Positions 49,301 through 57,691 of a DNA stretch of 64,000 bases are shown in pieces (positions within the stretch are counted from its first letter, which is position 1; every line of letters starts with the position of its first letter). The position numbers and the translations under genes are program-made. The notes under the pieces were generated by a model. The model was not told the origin of the DNA and searched no databases. It was given only the letters and a program-made list of their open reading frames with translations. Source of the DNA: Lasioglossum baleicum (Eukaryota > Arthropoda > Insecta > Hymenoptera > Halictidae); NCBI RefSeq assembly GCF_051020765.1, contig NW_027469086.1, positions 1,240,001 to 1,304,000 on the forward strand, given 5' to 3'.

Positions 49301-50110
49301 GAACTCCTGCCGCCTCTCTACAAAATAAACGGAATTTGGTATCGTTTAACGCCGTCACTCACAGAGACCGTTGCCCCAGCAACATTACAACCGCTCATCA
49401 AACCCACGTGGAAGTACGTGGATCCAACAAATATCGCAACAGGCGGAATTTATTCCCAAGAGGATCTCAACAAACTACAGGACCACATCATGTTTCCAGT
49501 GGAAAGAGTGGCCGTAATAAATTCTATCGCCCAAGGAGCATCCGGCAGAGATTACGCAACAGGAAACGTTAATATGTTCAACCTGCTTGACGAAAACTCC
49601 CTGCAACAGATAGCGGAGTCAACAGCACAAAAACTGTGGTCAGGATTCACCACATTTGGTTCAATCAGTGCCGGAGTGCTAGGAATATATATAGCAATCC
49701 GAACAATAAAGACTATCATAAGTACCATAATCAATGGTATTGCATTGCACTCACTTTACGGATGGAGTTTGCATCTAGCAGTCGCCGTATGGAGCTCCCT
49801 CACAAGATTCTTCATCTTCCTGAAGCAAAAGGACAATACTTACACGTATGCAGCAAGATACAGGAAAAGTGCAAGTGAAAGTGTTAGTGAACAAAGTGAT
49901 TCCCCACCCACCCTAAACCCCGAGAAAAGACAGTCGAAAAATGAACATTGCGAATACGACTTGTCGGACATTACAAAACCAGCCCCAGCCCCACGTGCCG
50001 ACACCGACAACATTTCAGTGCGACCAGTGTTTCGTACAAATATAGGAAATACTCGCCGAGAACTGTGCTCCCTGCGCGGAGTACCTCCGGACGATGCGTC
50101 GCATGAATGA
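46382..50110 (+). CDS. pro: Protease-linker-env continuous ORF (D)
   Basis: Same layout as A with a shorter repeat linker (two long and three short units, 47361-47544). Protease is intact (AEISFANQSITIG variant). It enters env through QNLLPPLEDQHITSQHR at the same junction as A. Confidence 0.82.
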   Translation, partial: FVSAVNLAADSPIPRVKISAPQLQKRCEFLLDTGSEINLIRASSLEPNLPIDHTNTIEVQGITEGSIPTLGQIKIHLQGQNPIEFHVLEENFPINIDGILGSPFFRTGAEISFANQSITIGNIRVPFSNPCAPTAEPRDKLAAEVISMPSSMTNDLVKTPAAKREEHSARNVRVSSSNPRAPAVRPCRAPVTEVISMPPRDSIECSLEKNAVKSRPESKETREISEYTARSRIVEREDRVRTKTPPKSEEFVLEPRTVACIAVDVEGPKQGYIRRVNVAPDVFLGDCVVTNRKGKASLRCFNTSSERVSFRLPPLEMEEIESYSSDLSNSGYYPDAFGNHPDLSNSGYHPDVFGNHPDLSNSGNQPDSYSNSGNQPDPYSNSGNQPDQFQDQLHSYDNQRSSRPICKQVCSILHNKSSDSSKPEKDIKASRVKELLNLLQNHIFDDPQKLDSFQLPSARCHAKRNEYDKINLCATAKYASARMKYKSEYSRDNKYPYQIKRAKYETSGQQNLLPPLEDQHITSQHRSSEAAIASEDRQSLDTHETVIMQPIQVAILLSIATRVYTLIGYDCGGSTLNTTTFSIIDIPDCEPEEIKPTEDSVKIQLLQLAEFTQTRVIQCHIEIDRTIFYCGMHSHVSIVTNGRQEYLLATTSETCSELQKTGTILITPTAQVTGVQPNSTTSRSLTLAGELQNNGQCAGTTYNDPFGTWTSVVVQAIVRITLRDYTATVKLSTGQIHLQSGQICSFTKGSCLDTQDGHTFWDVVPNDYCKFNSYDVLYEGLATRVSTKTKFSPTLYMVESEDTTFALTESGRTSICGYIIIRTEHPKLFILDTSLSGKFKERTHTIVSNLDIFTYVNSKFIYVEKHLKSQLTQLYQDVIRQKCELEKQVLQNALTMLHSSPEEIAAAIMREPGFVAVPAGEVVHIIKCIPVTVQVRKTDKCFDELPITYQNSSKFLKPGDHIIVATGTEKPCNELLPPLYKINGIWYRLTPSLTETVAPATLQPLIKPTWKYVDPTNIATGGIYSQEDLNKLQDHIMFPVERVAVINSIAQGASGRDYATGNVNMFNLLDENSLQQIAESTAQKLWSGFTTFGSISAGVLGIYIAIRTIKTIISTIINGIALHSLYGWSLHLAVAVWSSLTRFFIFLKQKDNTYTYAARYRKSASESVSEQSDSPPTLNPEKRQSKNEHCEYDLSDITKPAPAPRADTDNISVRPVFRTNIGNTRRELCSLRGVPPDDASHE
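47361..47544 (+). repeat. Coding minisatellite (D): 2 long and 3 short units
   Basis: Shortest total repeat among family 1 copies here. Confidence 0.88.
48023..50110 (+). CDS. env: Envelope-like fusion glycoprotein (D)
   Basis: 695 aa, no disruption. Nearly identical to the A copy; I noticed two changes in the ectodomain, Ile to Thr at 28 and Thr to Ser at 198. Such similarity in an element with divergent LTRs suggests recent exchange or amplification of the env-bearing form. Confidence 0.7.
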   Translation: MQPIQVAILLSIATRVYTLIGYDCGGSTLNTTTFSIIDIPDCEPEEIKPTEDSVKIQLLQLAEFTQTRVIQCHIEIDRTIFYCGMHSHVSIVTNGRQEYLLATTSETCSELQKTGTILITPTAQVTGVQPNSTTSRSLTLAGELQNNGQCAGTTYNDPFGTWTSVVVQAIVRITLRDYTATVKLSTGQIHLQSGQICSFTKGSCLDTQDGHTFWDVVPNDYCKFNSYDVLYEGLATRVSTKTKFSPTLYMVESEDTTFALTESGRTSICGYIIIRTEHPKLFILDTSLSGKFKERTHTIVSNLDIFTYVNSKFIYVEKHLKSQLTQLYQDVIRQKCELEKQVLQNALTMLHSSPEEIAAAIMREPGFVAVPAGEVVHIIKCIPVTVQVRKTDKCFDELPITYQNSSKFLKPGDHIIVATGTEKPCNELLPPLYKINGIWYRLTPSLTETVAPATLQPLIKPTWKYVDPTNIATGGIYSQEDLNKLQDHIMFPVERVAVINSIAQGASGRDYATGNVNMFNLLDENSLQQIAESTAQKLWSGFTTFGSISAGVLGIYIAIRTIKTIISTIINGIALHSLYGWSLHLAVAVWSSLTRFFIFLKQKDNTYTYAARYRKSASESVSEQSDSPPTLNPEKRQSKNEHCEYDLSDITKPAPAPRADTDNISVRPVFRTNIGNTRRELCSLRGVPPDDASHE

Positions 50111-50420
50111 GTGTGATATCGAGTGTTGAGCGAGAAATTTCTTCCTTGTAAGAAATTTCTTTTCCGCGTTGGGAGGTGTTACGTCGTCCGATGTACGACG
50201 TTGGCCTTGTACACACACTATGTATACAAGGTCTGATCTGCATAAGATCCATACACCGTCCCCTAGACATAAGAGCATAGTATTAAGATCTCATTATTGT
50301 ATTGTTCTAATCCTTATCTCCGTCTCTACCCATCACCATAACTTCACCTTGATCAACACCTTACCTCAGTTTCAACCCATCACCACGACACATAATGCAA
50401 TAAAGTATTGCATCACTCTG

Positions 50421-50453
50421 GAAGCATCTAGAAGCTTCTAGAAGCGTCGAGAA
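50421..50453 (+). promoter_or_regulatory. Heat-shock-element array (D 3' LTR)
   Basis: Seven units in phase, with GAAGCGTC in place of GAAACGTC. Confidence 0.72.
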
Positions 50454-51294
50454 GTCCAAAGACTGCTGCATCAGCAGTCCCACGCTCGTAGAGGGCAATA
50501 GGACAGCCACGAGACTGCACCGTCAGCAGAAATGCACGTGCAGTCCCCGGGAGCGAAGACGCTGCTGCGTCAGCGGTTCTCCCACTCCGACGACCGAAGA
50601 ACAAAGAGACTGCAGCGTCAGCTATCCCCACTCCGAACGAAGGAGGCAAGGCAGAGCGGACGCTTGCATCAGTCCGCCTTCAGCCAGCGACTCGCACAGA
50701 CGTGCCTACCTGGCCTCAGCCGCCAGTCCGGCTTCAAGAGCAGACGTGTCCAGTCTAGCTCCGCGAAAGTGAAGTGTGTCGATCCTTCACTCCTAATTCC
50801 AATTCCAATTCCAACTCTAACTCAACTCAACTCAAGTCCTAATTCTCATACGTTATTCCTATAACATATTACAATATCCATTATTCATTAATCCAATTAC
50901 TACTCCTATTATAATACTACTTACATATTGTATACCAGTGTACTTACCAGTTCTTATTTAATATATCGTTGTTATACCAGTGCTTCGATCTTGTTATTCT
51001 TGTGTTACTTCAACACCATCTTCCAATTCAGTTCTTGCATCGAATATATTAAACTCGTGACATATCCGGACTTGGTCTAAAGTGCGCAGTGGAAACGCTG
51101 AGCCGCCAATAAGGAATTTGAAGCGAGTCATAGAGAAGTTCTCGTGCCACGTCTAGAATTGGTCTAAAGTGCGCAGTGGAAACGCTGAGCCGCCACTATA
51201 GACGTGAAGCGAGTTAACTACCAAAAAGGTTAATAACAAGTGGAAGTTCATTTTCATTATATTATTAATATTCCATCATTACTATTCCTTACCC

Positions 51295-51813
51295 ATGCGA
51301 CGCCCACGTCGAGCGGGACGCAAGTATCAACTTGCTAAATTGAGACGCGCGTTGAGAAATAAAGCGGTGCTCGATCAAATCATTGCCACTACCGAGTGGA
51401 CAGAACTTCTGGGAACCACCGAGCACATTCCGTGTGACGCGTCCGATTACGTTTCTGTATACGGTTGCCCGTGCAACCCTCCTAAAGAGGTCAACCACGC
51501 GGACCTCTCGCGAGCTCCGACGCCAGTTCTACATCCGGTCGATTGTCCAGAGGTGATCGACATAGCCGACGACGACGACAGCCGAGACACGATCATCGTT
51601 CCCAGGGTCCGTTGCCGAATCATCCGTGACGTTCCTCTGCCAGCTCATCAACGTGTCGTCTTGCGGCCAGCATCCAAGGCCACTAACGTCGTCCCGAACC
51701 GAGCAGCAGCAACTCTGCCAGATCTTCCCCACCTCGAGGACATCTGTATAGAAGACCCGATGTACGACACCTACTGCCAGTACCGCCAGTTCCTGCTGCA
51801 ACAATATTATTAG
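51295..51813 (+). CDS. LTR-encoded leader protein (D 3' LTR)
   Basis: 172 aa, intact. Confidence 0.78.
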   Translation: MRRPRRAGRKYQLAKLRRALRNKAVLDQIIATTEWTELLGTTEHIPCDASDYVSVYGCPCNPPKEVNHADLSRAPTPVLHPVDCPEVIDIADDDDSRDTIIVPRVRCRIIRDVPLPAHQRVVLRPASKATNVVPNRAAATLPDLPHLEDICIEDPMYDTYCQYRQFLLQQYY

Positions 51814-52123
51814 GCGTTAATACAGCATTGCGGTGAGTCGTATAATGTCTTGTATAATTGCTGAATCCTGTATACTCACCGTTTTCGTTGCATCATCTCG
51901 CGCGTGATTCTTGTCGGACACTTCTTGTAACCGCGTCGGACGTTCTTCTCTTGACTGCATCCATAGCAATATCGGTTGTCCTAGTGCATATGACAGCCCG
52001 CGGCTGTCTCGGCACGAAAGACCACTCCTCATTTTAAATCATAATATCTCAACCGTCCGTCTGTCACTGTTCTCTTTTCTCTCTCCTGGTACCTGTAACA
52101 AAAACACAGTGACGGACGTGACA

Positions 52124-52198
52124 GGGGAACGCTCGCTCTTATGTATCTAATTTTACATGTAGTCTTAAAGCTAACGTCGGAGGTGCGACCGACGTCAC
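52124..52198 (-). repeat. Remnant of another LTR end
   Basis: 75 bp between D and fragment X. Its right end, ACGTCGGAGGTGCGACCGACG then TCACA, resembles the outer start of a family 2-like LTR on the minus strand. Probably the last trace of an element that had inserted in X and then received the right half of D. Confidence 0.4.
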
Positions 52199-52939
52199 AA
52201 TATGTTATAGGAATAATGTATGAGAATTAGGAGTTGAGTTGAGTTGAGTTAGAGTTGGAATTGGAATTGGAATTAGGAGTGAAGGATCGACACACTTCAC
52301 TTTCGCGGAGCTAGACTGAACACGTCTGCTCTTGTCGTCGGAAGAAGCCGGACTGGCACGTCCGTGCGAGTCGCTCGCTTGGAGCGGACCGTTCGAGTCG
52401 CTGCCTGGAGGCGGACTGCTCGAGTCGCGAGATGGAGGCGGACTGATGCAAGCGTCCGCTCTGCCTTGCCTCCTTCGGTCGGAGTGGGGATAGCTGACGC
52501 TGCAGTCTCTTTGTTCTTCAGTCGTCGGAGCGGGAGAACCGCTGACGCAGCAGCGTCTTCGCTCCCGGGGACTGCACGTGCATTTCTGCTGACGCTGCAG
52601 TCTCGTGGTTGTCCTATTGCCCTCTACGAGCGTGGGACTGCTGATGCAGCAGTCTTTGGATTTCTCGACGTTTCTAGAAGCTTCTAGATGCTTCCAGAGT
52701 GATGCAATACTTTATTGCATTATGTGTCGTGGTGATGGGTTGAAACTGAGGTAAGGTGTTGATCAAGGTGAAGTTATGGTGATGGGTAGAGACGGAGATA
52801 AGGATTAGAACAATAGAATATATGAGATCTTAATATTATGCTCTTATGTCTAGGGGACGGTGTGTGGATCTTATGCAGATCAGACCTTGTATACATAGTA
52901 TGTGTACAAGGCCAACGTCGTACATCGGACGACGTAACA
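52199..52939 (-). repeat. Fragment X: outer part of a family 1 LTR
   Basis: 741 bp, minus strand, ending with the outer LTR terminus GACGTAACA. Sequence variants (two extra GACTCG-type U3 units) differ from the C LTR, so it is not the missing half of C. Leader ORF and inner end are absent. Confidence 0.85.
52662..52694 (-). promoter_or_regulatory. Heat-shock-element array (X)
   Basis: Seven units in phase on the minus strand. Confidence 0.7.
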
Positions 52940-53192
52940 GATGCATCCCGCAGGCTAGTCGAGTAAAAACACGTGCGAGGTTTTGTGGGATGCGCATGCG
53001 CAGGTTTTGTGGGATGCGCATGCGCAGGTTTTTTGGGATGCGCATGGCTAGTCGAGCAAAAACACGTGCGAGAGGATGCATCCCGCAGGCTAGTCGAGCA
53101 AAAACACGTGCGAGAGGATGCATCCCGCAGGCTAGTCGAGTAAAAACACGTGCGAGAGGATGCATCCCGCAGGCTAGTCGAGTAAAAACACG
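52940..53192. repeat. Minisatellite between LTRs
   Basis: About five 40-42-bp units around GGCTAGTCGAGTAAAAACACG, most with GATGCATCCCGCA, with an inserted run of three ~24-bp TGGGATGCGCATGCGCAGG-type units (52980-53046). E begins directly after a CACG, its candidate target site. Confidence 0.85.
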
Positions 53193-53501
53193 TGTCACGT
53201 CCGTCACTGTGTTTTTGTTACAGGTACCAAGAGAGAGAAAAGAGAACAGTGACAGACGGACGGTTGAGATATTATGATTAAATGAGGAGTGGTCTTTCGT
53301 GCCGAGACAGCCGCGGGCTGTCATATGCACTAGGACAACCGATATTGCTATGGATGCAGTCAAGAAGAGAACGTCCGACGCGGTTACAAGGAGTGTCCCG
53401 ACAAGAATCACACGCGAGATGATGCAACGAGAACGGTGAGTTTACAGGATTCAGCAATTATACAAGACATTATACGACTCACCGCAATGCTGTATTAACG
53501 C

Positions 53502-54020
53502 CTAATAATATTGTTGTAGCAGGAACTGGCGGTACTGACAGTAGGTGTCGTACATCGGGTCTTCTATACAGATGTCCTCGAGGTGGGGAAGATCTGGCAG
53601 AGTTGCTGCTGCTCGGTTCGGGACGACGTTAGTGGCCTTGGATGCTGGCCGCAAGACGACACGTTGATGAGCTGGCAGAGGAACGTCACGGATGATTCGG
53701 CAACGGACCCTGGGAATGATGATCGTGTCTCGGCTGTCGTCGTCGTCGGCTATGTCGATCACCTCTAGACAATCGACCGGATGTAGAACTGGCGTCGGAG
53801 CTCGCGAGAGGTCCGCGTGGTTGACCTCTTTAGGAGGGTTGCAAGGGCAACCGTATACAGAAACGTAATCGGACGCGTCACACGGAATGTGCTCGGTGGT
53901 TCCCAGAAGTTCTGTCCACTCGGTAGTGGCGATGATTTGATCGAGCACCGTTTTATCTCTCAACGCGCGTCTCAATTTAGCAAGTTGATACTTGCGTCCC
54001 GCTCGACGTGGGCGTCGCAT
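53502..54020 (-). CDS. LTR-encoded leader protein (E 3' LTR)
   Basis: 172 aa, with LRDKTVLDQ, VDCLEVIDIADDDD and TIIIPRV as copy-specific changes. The SUMO-interaction-like core is kept. Confidence 0.78.
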   Translation of the reverse strand: MRRPRRAGRKYQLAKLRRALRDKTVLDQIIATTEWTELLGTTEHIPCDASDYVSVYGCPCNPPKEVNHADLSRAPTPVLHPVDCLEVIDIADDDDSRDTIIIPRVRCRIIRDVPLPAHQRVVLRPASKATNVVPNRAAATLPDLPHLEDICIEDPMYDTYCQYRQFLLQQYY

Positions 54021-54888
54021 GGGTAAGGAATAGTAATGATGGAATATTAATAATATAATGAAAATGAACTTCCACTTGTTATTAACCTTTTTGGTAGTTA
54101 ACTCGCTTCACGTCTATAGTGGCGGCTCAGCGTTTCCACTGCGCACTTTAGACCAATTCTAGACGTGGCACGAGAACTTCTCTATGACTCGCTTCAAATT
54201 CCTTATTGGCGGCTCAGCGTTTCCACTGCGCACTTTAGACCAAGTCCGGATATGTCACGAGTTTAATATATTCGATGCAAGAACTGAATTGGAAGATGGT
54301 GTTGAACTAACACAAGAATAACAAGATCGAAGCACTGGTATAACAACGATATATTAAATAAGAACTGGTAAGTACACTGGTATACAATATGTAAGTAGTA
54401 TTATAATAGGAGTAGTAATTGGATTAATGAATAATGGATATTGTAATATGTTATAGGAATAATGTATGAGAATTAGGAGTTGAGTTGAGTTGAGTTAGAG
54501 TTGGAATTGGAATTGGAATTAGGAGTGAAGGATCGACACACTTCACTATCGCGGAGCTAGACTGAACACGTCTGCTCTTGAAGCCGGACTGGCGGCTGAG
54601 GCCAGGTAGGCACGTCTGTGCGAGTCGCTGGCTGAAGGCGGACTGTTCGAGTCGCGAGATGGAGGCGGACTGATGCAAGCGTCCGCTCTGCCCTGCCTCC
54701 CTCGGTCGGAGTGGGGATGGCTGACGCTGCAGTCTCTTTGTTCTTCAGTCGTCGGAGTGGGAGACCCGCTGACGCAGCAGCGTCTTTGCTCCCGGGGACT
54801 GCACGTGCATTTCTGCTGACGCTGCAGTCTCGTGGCTGTCCTATTGCCCTCTACGAGCGTGGGACTGCTGATGCAGCAGTCTTTGGAC

Positions 54889-54921
54889 TTCTCGACGTTT
54901 CTAGAAGCTTCTAGATGCTTC
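54889..54921 (-). promoter_or_regulatory. Heat-shock-element array (E 3' LTR)
   Basis: Seven units in phase on the minus strand. Confidence 0.72.
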
Positions 54922-55231
54922 CAGAGTGATGCAATACTTTATTGCATTATGTGTCGTGGTGATGGGTTGAAACTGAGGTAAGGTGTTGATCAAGGAGAAG
55001 TTATGGTGATGGGTAGAGACGGAGATAAGGATTAGAACAATAGAATAATGAGATCTTAATACTATGCTCTTATGTCTAGGGGACGGTGTGTGGATCTTAT
55101 GCAGATCAGACCTTGTATACATAGTATGTGTACAAGGCCAACGTCGTACATCGGACGACGTAACACCTCCCAACGCGGAAAAGAAATTTCTTACAAGGGA
55201 GAAATTTCTCGCTCAACACTCGATCACACAC

Positions 55232-57691
55232 TCATTCATGCGACGCATCGTCCGGAGGTACTCCGCGCAGGGAGCACAGTTCTCGGCGAGTATTTCCTAT
55301 ATTTGTACGAAACATTGGTCGCACTGAAATGTTGTCGGTGTCGGCACGTGGGGCTGGGGCTGGTTTTGTAATGTCCGACAAGTCGTATTCGCAATGTTCA
55401 TTTTTCGACTGTCTTTTCTCGGGGTTTAGGGTGGGTGGGGAATCACTTTGTTCACTAACACTTTCGTCTTTTCTTATCTGCGTCCAGATGAGTGTCACGT
55501 TTCGATGACGCGGGGTTTGCGTTGGATTATTCGGCGCACGCTTGAGTTTGTTTGCATGTACAATCTTAAAATGGTTCCCTACTTTAATTTTTACATTGTT
55601 TGAGTCTAGGATGTCGCAAATTTCGTGAGGACCCGTATATTGCGCATCGAATTTGCCCTTGCAGGGTTCTTTGAGTAGGAATACCTGTTCTATATCTTCC
55701 GGTGGTCGAAGGAGATTCTGTCGACGCTGGGTTTCGGATTTCGCTCGCTTATCGGTGTTGACCGGACGCGTGATTATCGCGGATTCTAATTTCGCGTCAG
55801 CGGAGGACTGTAATGAAATCTCCTGGGAGGGTTTCTTATCGCAAATCGCAGGAGACGCTACAATCATTGTTCGCGGGTTATTGCAAAGGTATAGTATAAT
55901 ACGAAATTTGTTTCTCCTTTTTGCTGACGCGTATTTTACAGACGTGTAATTCCTAGATGGATGGAAATCGCTTTGCGGTGCACGGATACTTGACCGTTGA
56001 GACTGGAAGAGATCATGTTCCGGCGAAAAATCAGAGGTAGGTTTTTGAAATGAAATATAGACTCTCTTTGACTCTGATTTAGAAATTATCGCGGGATGAT
56101 CTTTTATGATCGACTCGTATGCTCGGTCTATACGAGGTAGAGTTTTATGCTTTATTTTATGTAGACGTTCTGTCGTCTTTAGAGAATCAAAGGCGGGGAC
56201 ATTTCCTTTCAACCTAGACTCGGAATAGAAACAATCGGACTTGATACCGGAGCTTGTAGAATAAACCTTCATAGGTTTGAATTCGCGGGAGTCTTCTTTG
56301 GACTCTGGATTAAAATTGTCGGGATGGTTACCGAATACGTCGGGATGGTTACCGGAATTGAAAAGGTCGGGATGGTTACCGAATGCGTCGGGATGGTTAC
56401 CGGAGTTAGAATAATGATCGGGCTGGTTACCGGAGTTAGTATAAGAATCGGGCTGGTTACCGGAGTTAGTAATGTCGGGATGGTTACCGAATGCGTCGGG
56501 ATGATACCCGGAAGTAGAAAGGTCGGGATGGTTACCGAATGCGTCGGGATGGTACCCGGAATTAGAAAGGTCGGGATGGTTACCGAATGCGTCGGGATGG
56601 TACCCGGAATTAGAAAGGTCGGGATGGTTACCGAATACGTCGGGATGATACCCGGAATTAGATAGGTCGGGATGGTTACCGAATGCGTCGGGATGGTTCC
56701 CGGAATTAGAAAGGTCGGAAGAGTACGACTCGATTTCTTCCATCTCCAATGGGGGCAATCGAAATGAAACTCTTTCCGACGAGGTGTTGAAACACCGGAG
56801 GCTCGCTTTGCCTTTACGATTGGTGACAACGCAGTCACCCAGGAATACATCCGGCGCTACGTTAACACGGCGGATATATCCCTGTTTAGGTCCTTCGACG
56901 TCGACCGCTATGCACGCAACGGTACGAGGTTCGAGGACGAATTCTTCGGATTTCGGAGGAGTCTTTGTTCGGACTCGATCCTCACGCTCCACGACCCGAC
57001 TTCTCGCAGTGTACTCCGATATCTCTCGAGTCTCCTTCGATTCCGGCCGGCTTTTCACGGCGTTTTTCTCTAGGGAGCACTCGATCGAATCCCGAGGAGG
57101 CATTGAAATAACCTCCGTCACCGGAGCTCTGCAAGGTCTGACCGCGGGTGCACGAGGATTTGAGGAAGACACTCGAACGTTCCTTGCCGAATGTTCCTCA
57201 CGCTCGACGGCTGGAGTTTTAACGAGATCGTTGGTCATAGACGAAGGCATTGAAATAACCTCTGCTGCCAATTCATCGCGAGGCTCAGCCGTGGGCGCGC
57301 AAGGGTTCGAGAAGGGAACCCGAATGTTTCCTATCGTTATGGATTCATTCGCAAAGGAGATCTCGGCTCCTGTTCTGAAGAAGGGAGAACCGAGGATTCC
57401 GTCGATGTTAATTGGGAAGTTTTCTTCCAAGACATGAAATTCAATAGGGTTTTGACCCTGTAAGTGTATTTTAATTTGACCGAGAGTTGGAATGGATCCC
57501 TCGGTTATTCCTTGGACTTCTATAGTGTTCGTATGATCTATAGGTAGATTTGGTTCTAGACTTGACGCACGAATTAAATTGATCTCCGAACCCGTGTCCA
57601 ACAAAAATTCACACTTCTTTTGTAATTGAGGGGCGGAGATTTTTACGCGCGGAATTGGTGAGTCTGCAGCAAGATTTACTGCTGAGACGAA
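55232..57691 (-). CDS. pro: Protease-linker-integrase C-terminal domain-tail ORF, mosaic (E)
   Basis: Family 1 protease and upper repeat units. Within the repeat it switches to family 2: DLFNSGNHPDVFGNHPDNFNP, then the family 2-only basic segment (FKPMKVYSTSSGIKSDC, through KAKSETQRRQNLL with few changes). It returns to family 1 at LLRPPEDIEQVFLLKEPCKGKF, the integrase C-terminal domain (about 55530-55690) and the family 1 tail. All junctions keep frame. Such exchange is expected from template switching between two co-packaged RNAs. Confidence 0.85.
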   Translation of the reverse strand, partial: FVSAVNLAADSPIPRVKISAPQLQKKCEFLLDTGSEINLIRASSLEPNLPIDHTNTIEVQGITEGSIPTLGQIKIHLQGQNPIEFHVLEENFPINIDGILGSPFFRTGAEISFANESITIGNIRVPFSNPCAPTAEPRDELAAEVISMPSSMTNDLVKTPAVEREEHSARNVRVSSSNPRAPAVRPCRAPVTEVISMPPRDSIECSLEKNAVKSRPESKETREISEYTARSRVVEREDRVRTKTPPKSEEFVLEPRTVACIAVDVEGPKQGYIRRVNVAPDVFLGDCVVTNRKGKASLRCFNTSSERVSFRLPPLEMEEIESYSSDLSNSGNHPDAFGNHPDLSNSGYHPDVFGNHPDLSNSGYHPDAFGNHPDLSNSGYHPDAFGNHPDLSTSGYHPDAFGNHPDITNSGNQPDSYTNSGNQPDHYSNSGNHPDAFGNHPDLFNSGNHPDVFGNHPDNFNPESKEDSREFKPMKVYSTSSGIKSDCFYSESRLKGNVPAFDSLKTTERLHKIKHKTLPRIDRAYESIIKDHPAIISKSESKRVYISFQKPTSDFSPEHDLFQSQRSSIRAPQSDFHPSRNYTSVKYASAKRRNKFRIILYLCNNPRTMIVASPAICDKKPSQEISLQSSADAKLESAIITRPVNTDKRAKSETQRRQNLLRPPEDIEQVFLLKEPCKGKFDAQYTGPHEICDILDSNNVKIKVGNHFKIVHANKLKRAPNNPTQTPRHRNVTLIWTQIRKDESVSEQSDSPPTLNPEKRQSKNEHCEYDLSDITKPAPAPRADTDNISVRPMFRTNIGNTRRELCSLRGVPPDDASHE
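56300..56725 (-). repeat. Coding minisatellite (E): chimeric
   Basis: Five long and two short family 1 units followed by two family 2 long units. The family switch lies inside the repeat. Confidence 0.88.

Larger units (their letters stand above)
42990..52123 (+). mobile_element. Element D: family 1, env-bearing, probably recombinant
   Basis: LTRs 42990-44926 (1937 bp) and 50177-52123 (1947 bp) differ by several substitutions and indels. Flanks AGTA (left) and GGGG (right) do not match. The left flank is the C LTR and the right flank is a different LTR remnant. The internal region is nearly the same as A. Best explained by recombination between two family 1 insertions. Confidence 0.88.
50177..52123 (+). 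repeat. Element D 3' LTR
   Basis: 1947 bp. It resembles A and B LTR variants (CTCAGCCGCCAGTCC, TTATTCCTATAACATATTACAAT) more than its own 5' LTR. Confidence 0.93.
53193..55165 (-). repeat. Element E 3' LTR
   Basis: 1973 bp, reverse orientation. Confidence 0.94.

Noticed and set aside
52836..53411. 191-aa minus-strand ORF with RVFTRLACGMHPL repeats
   Set aside because: A reading of the compound minisatellite joined to LTR sequence.
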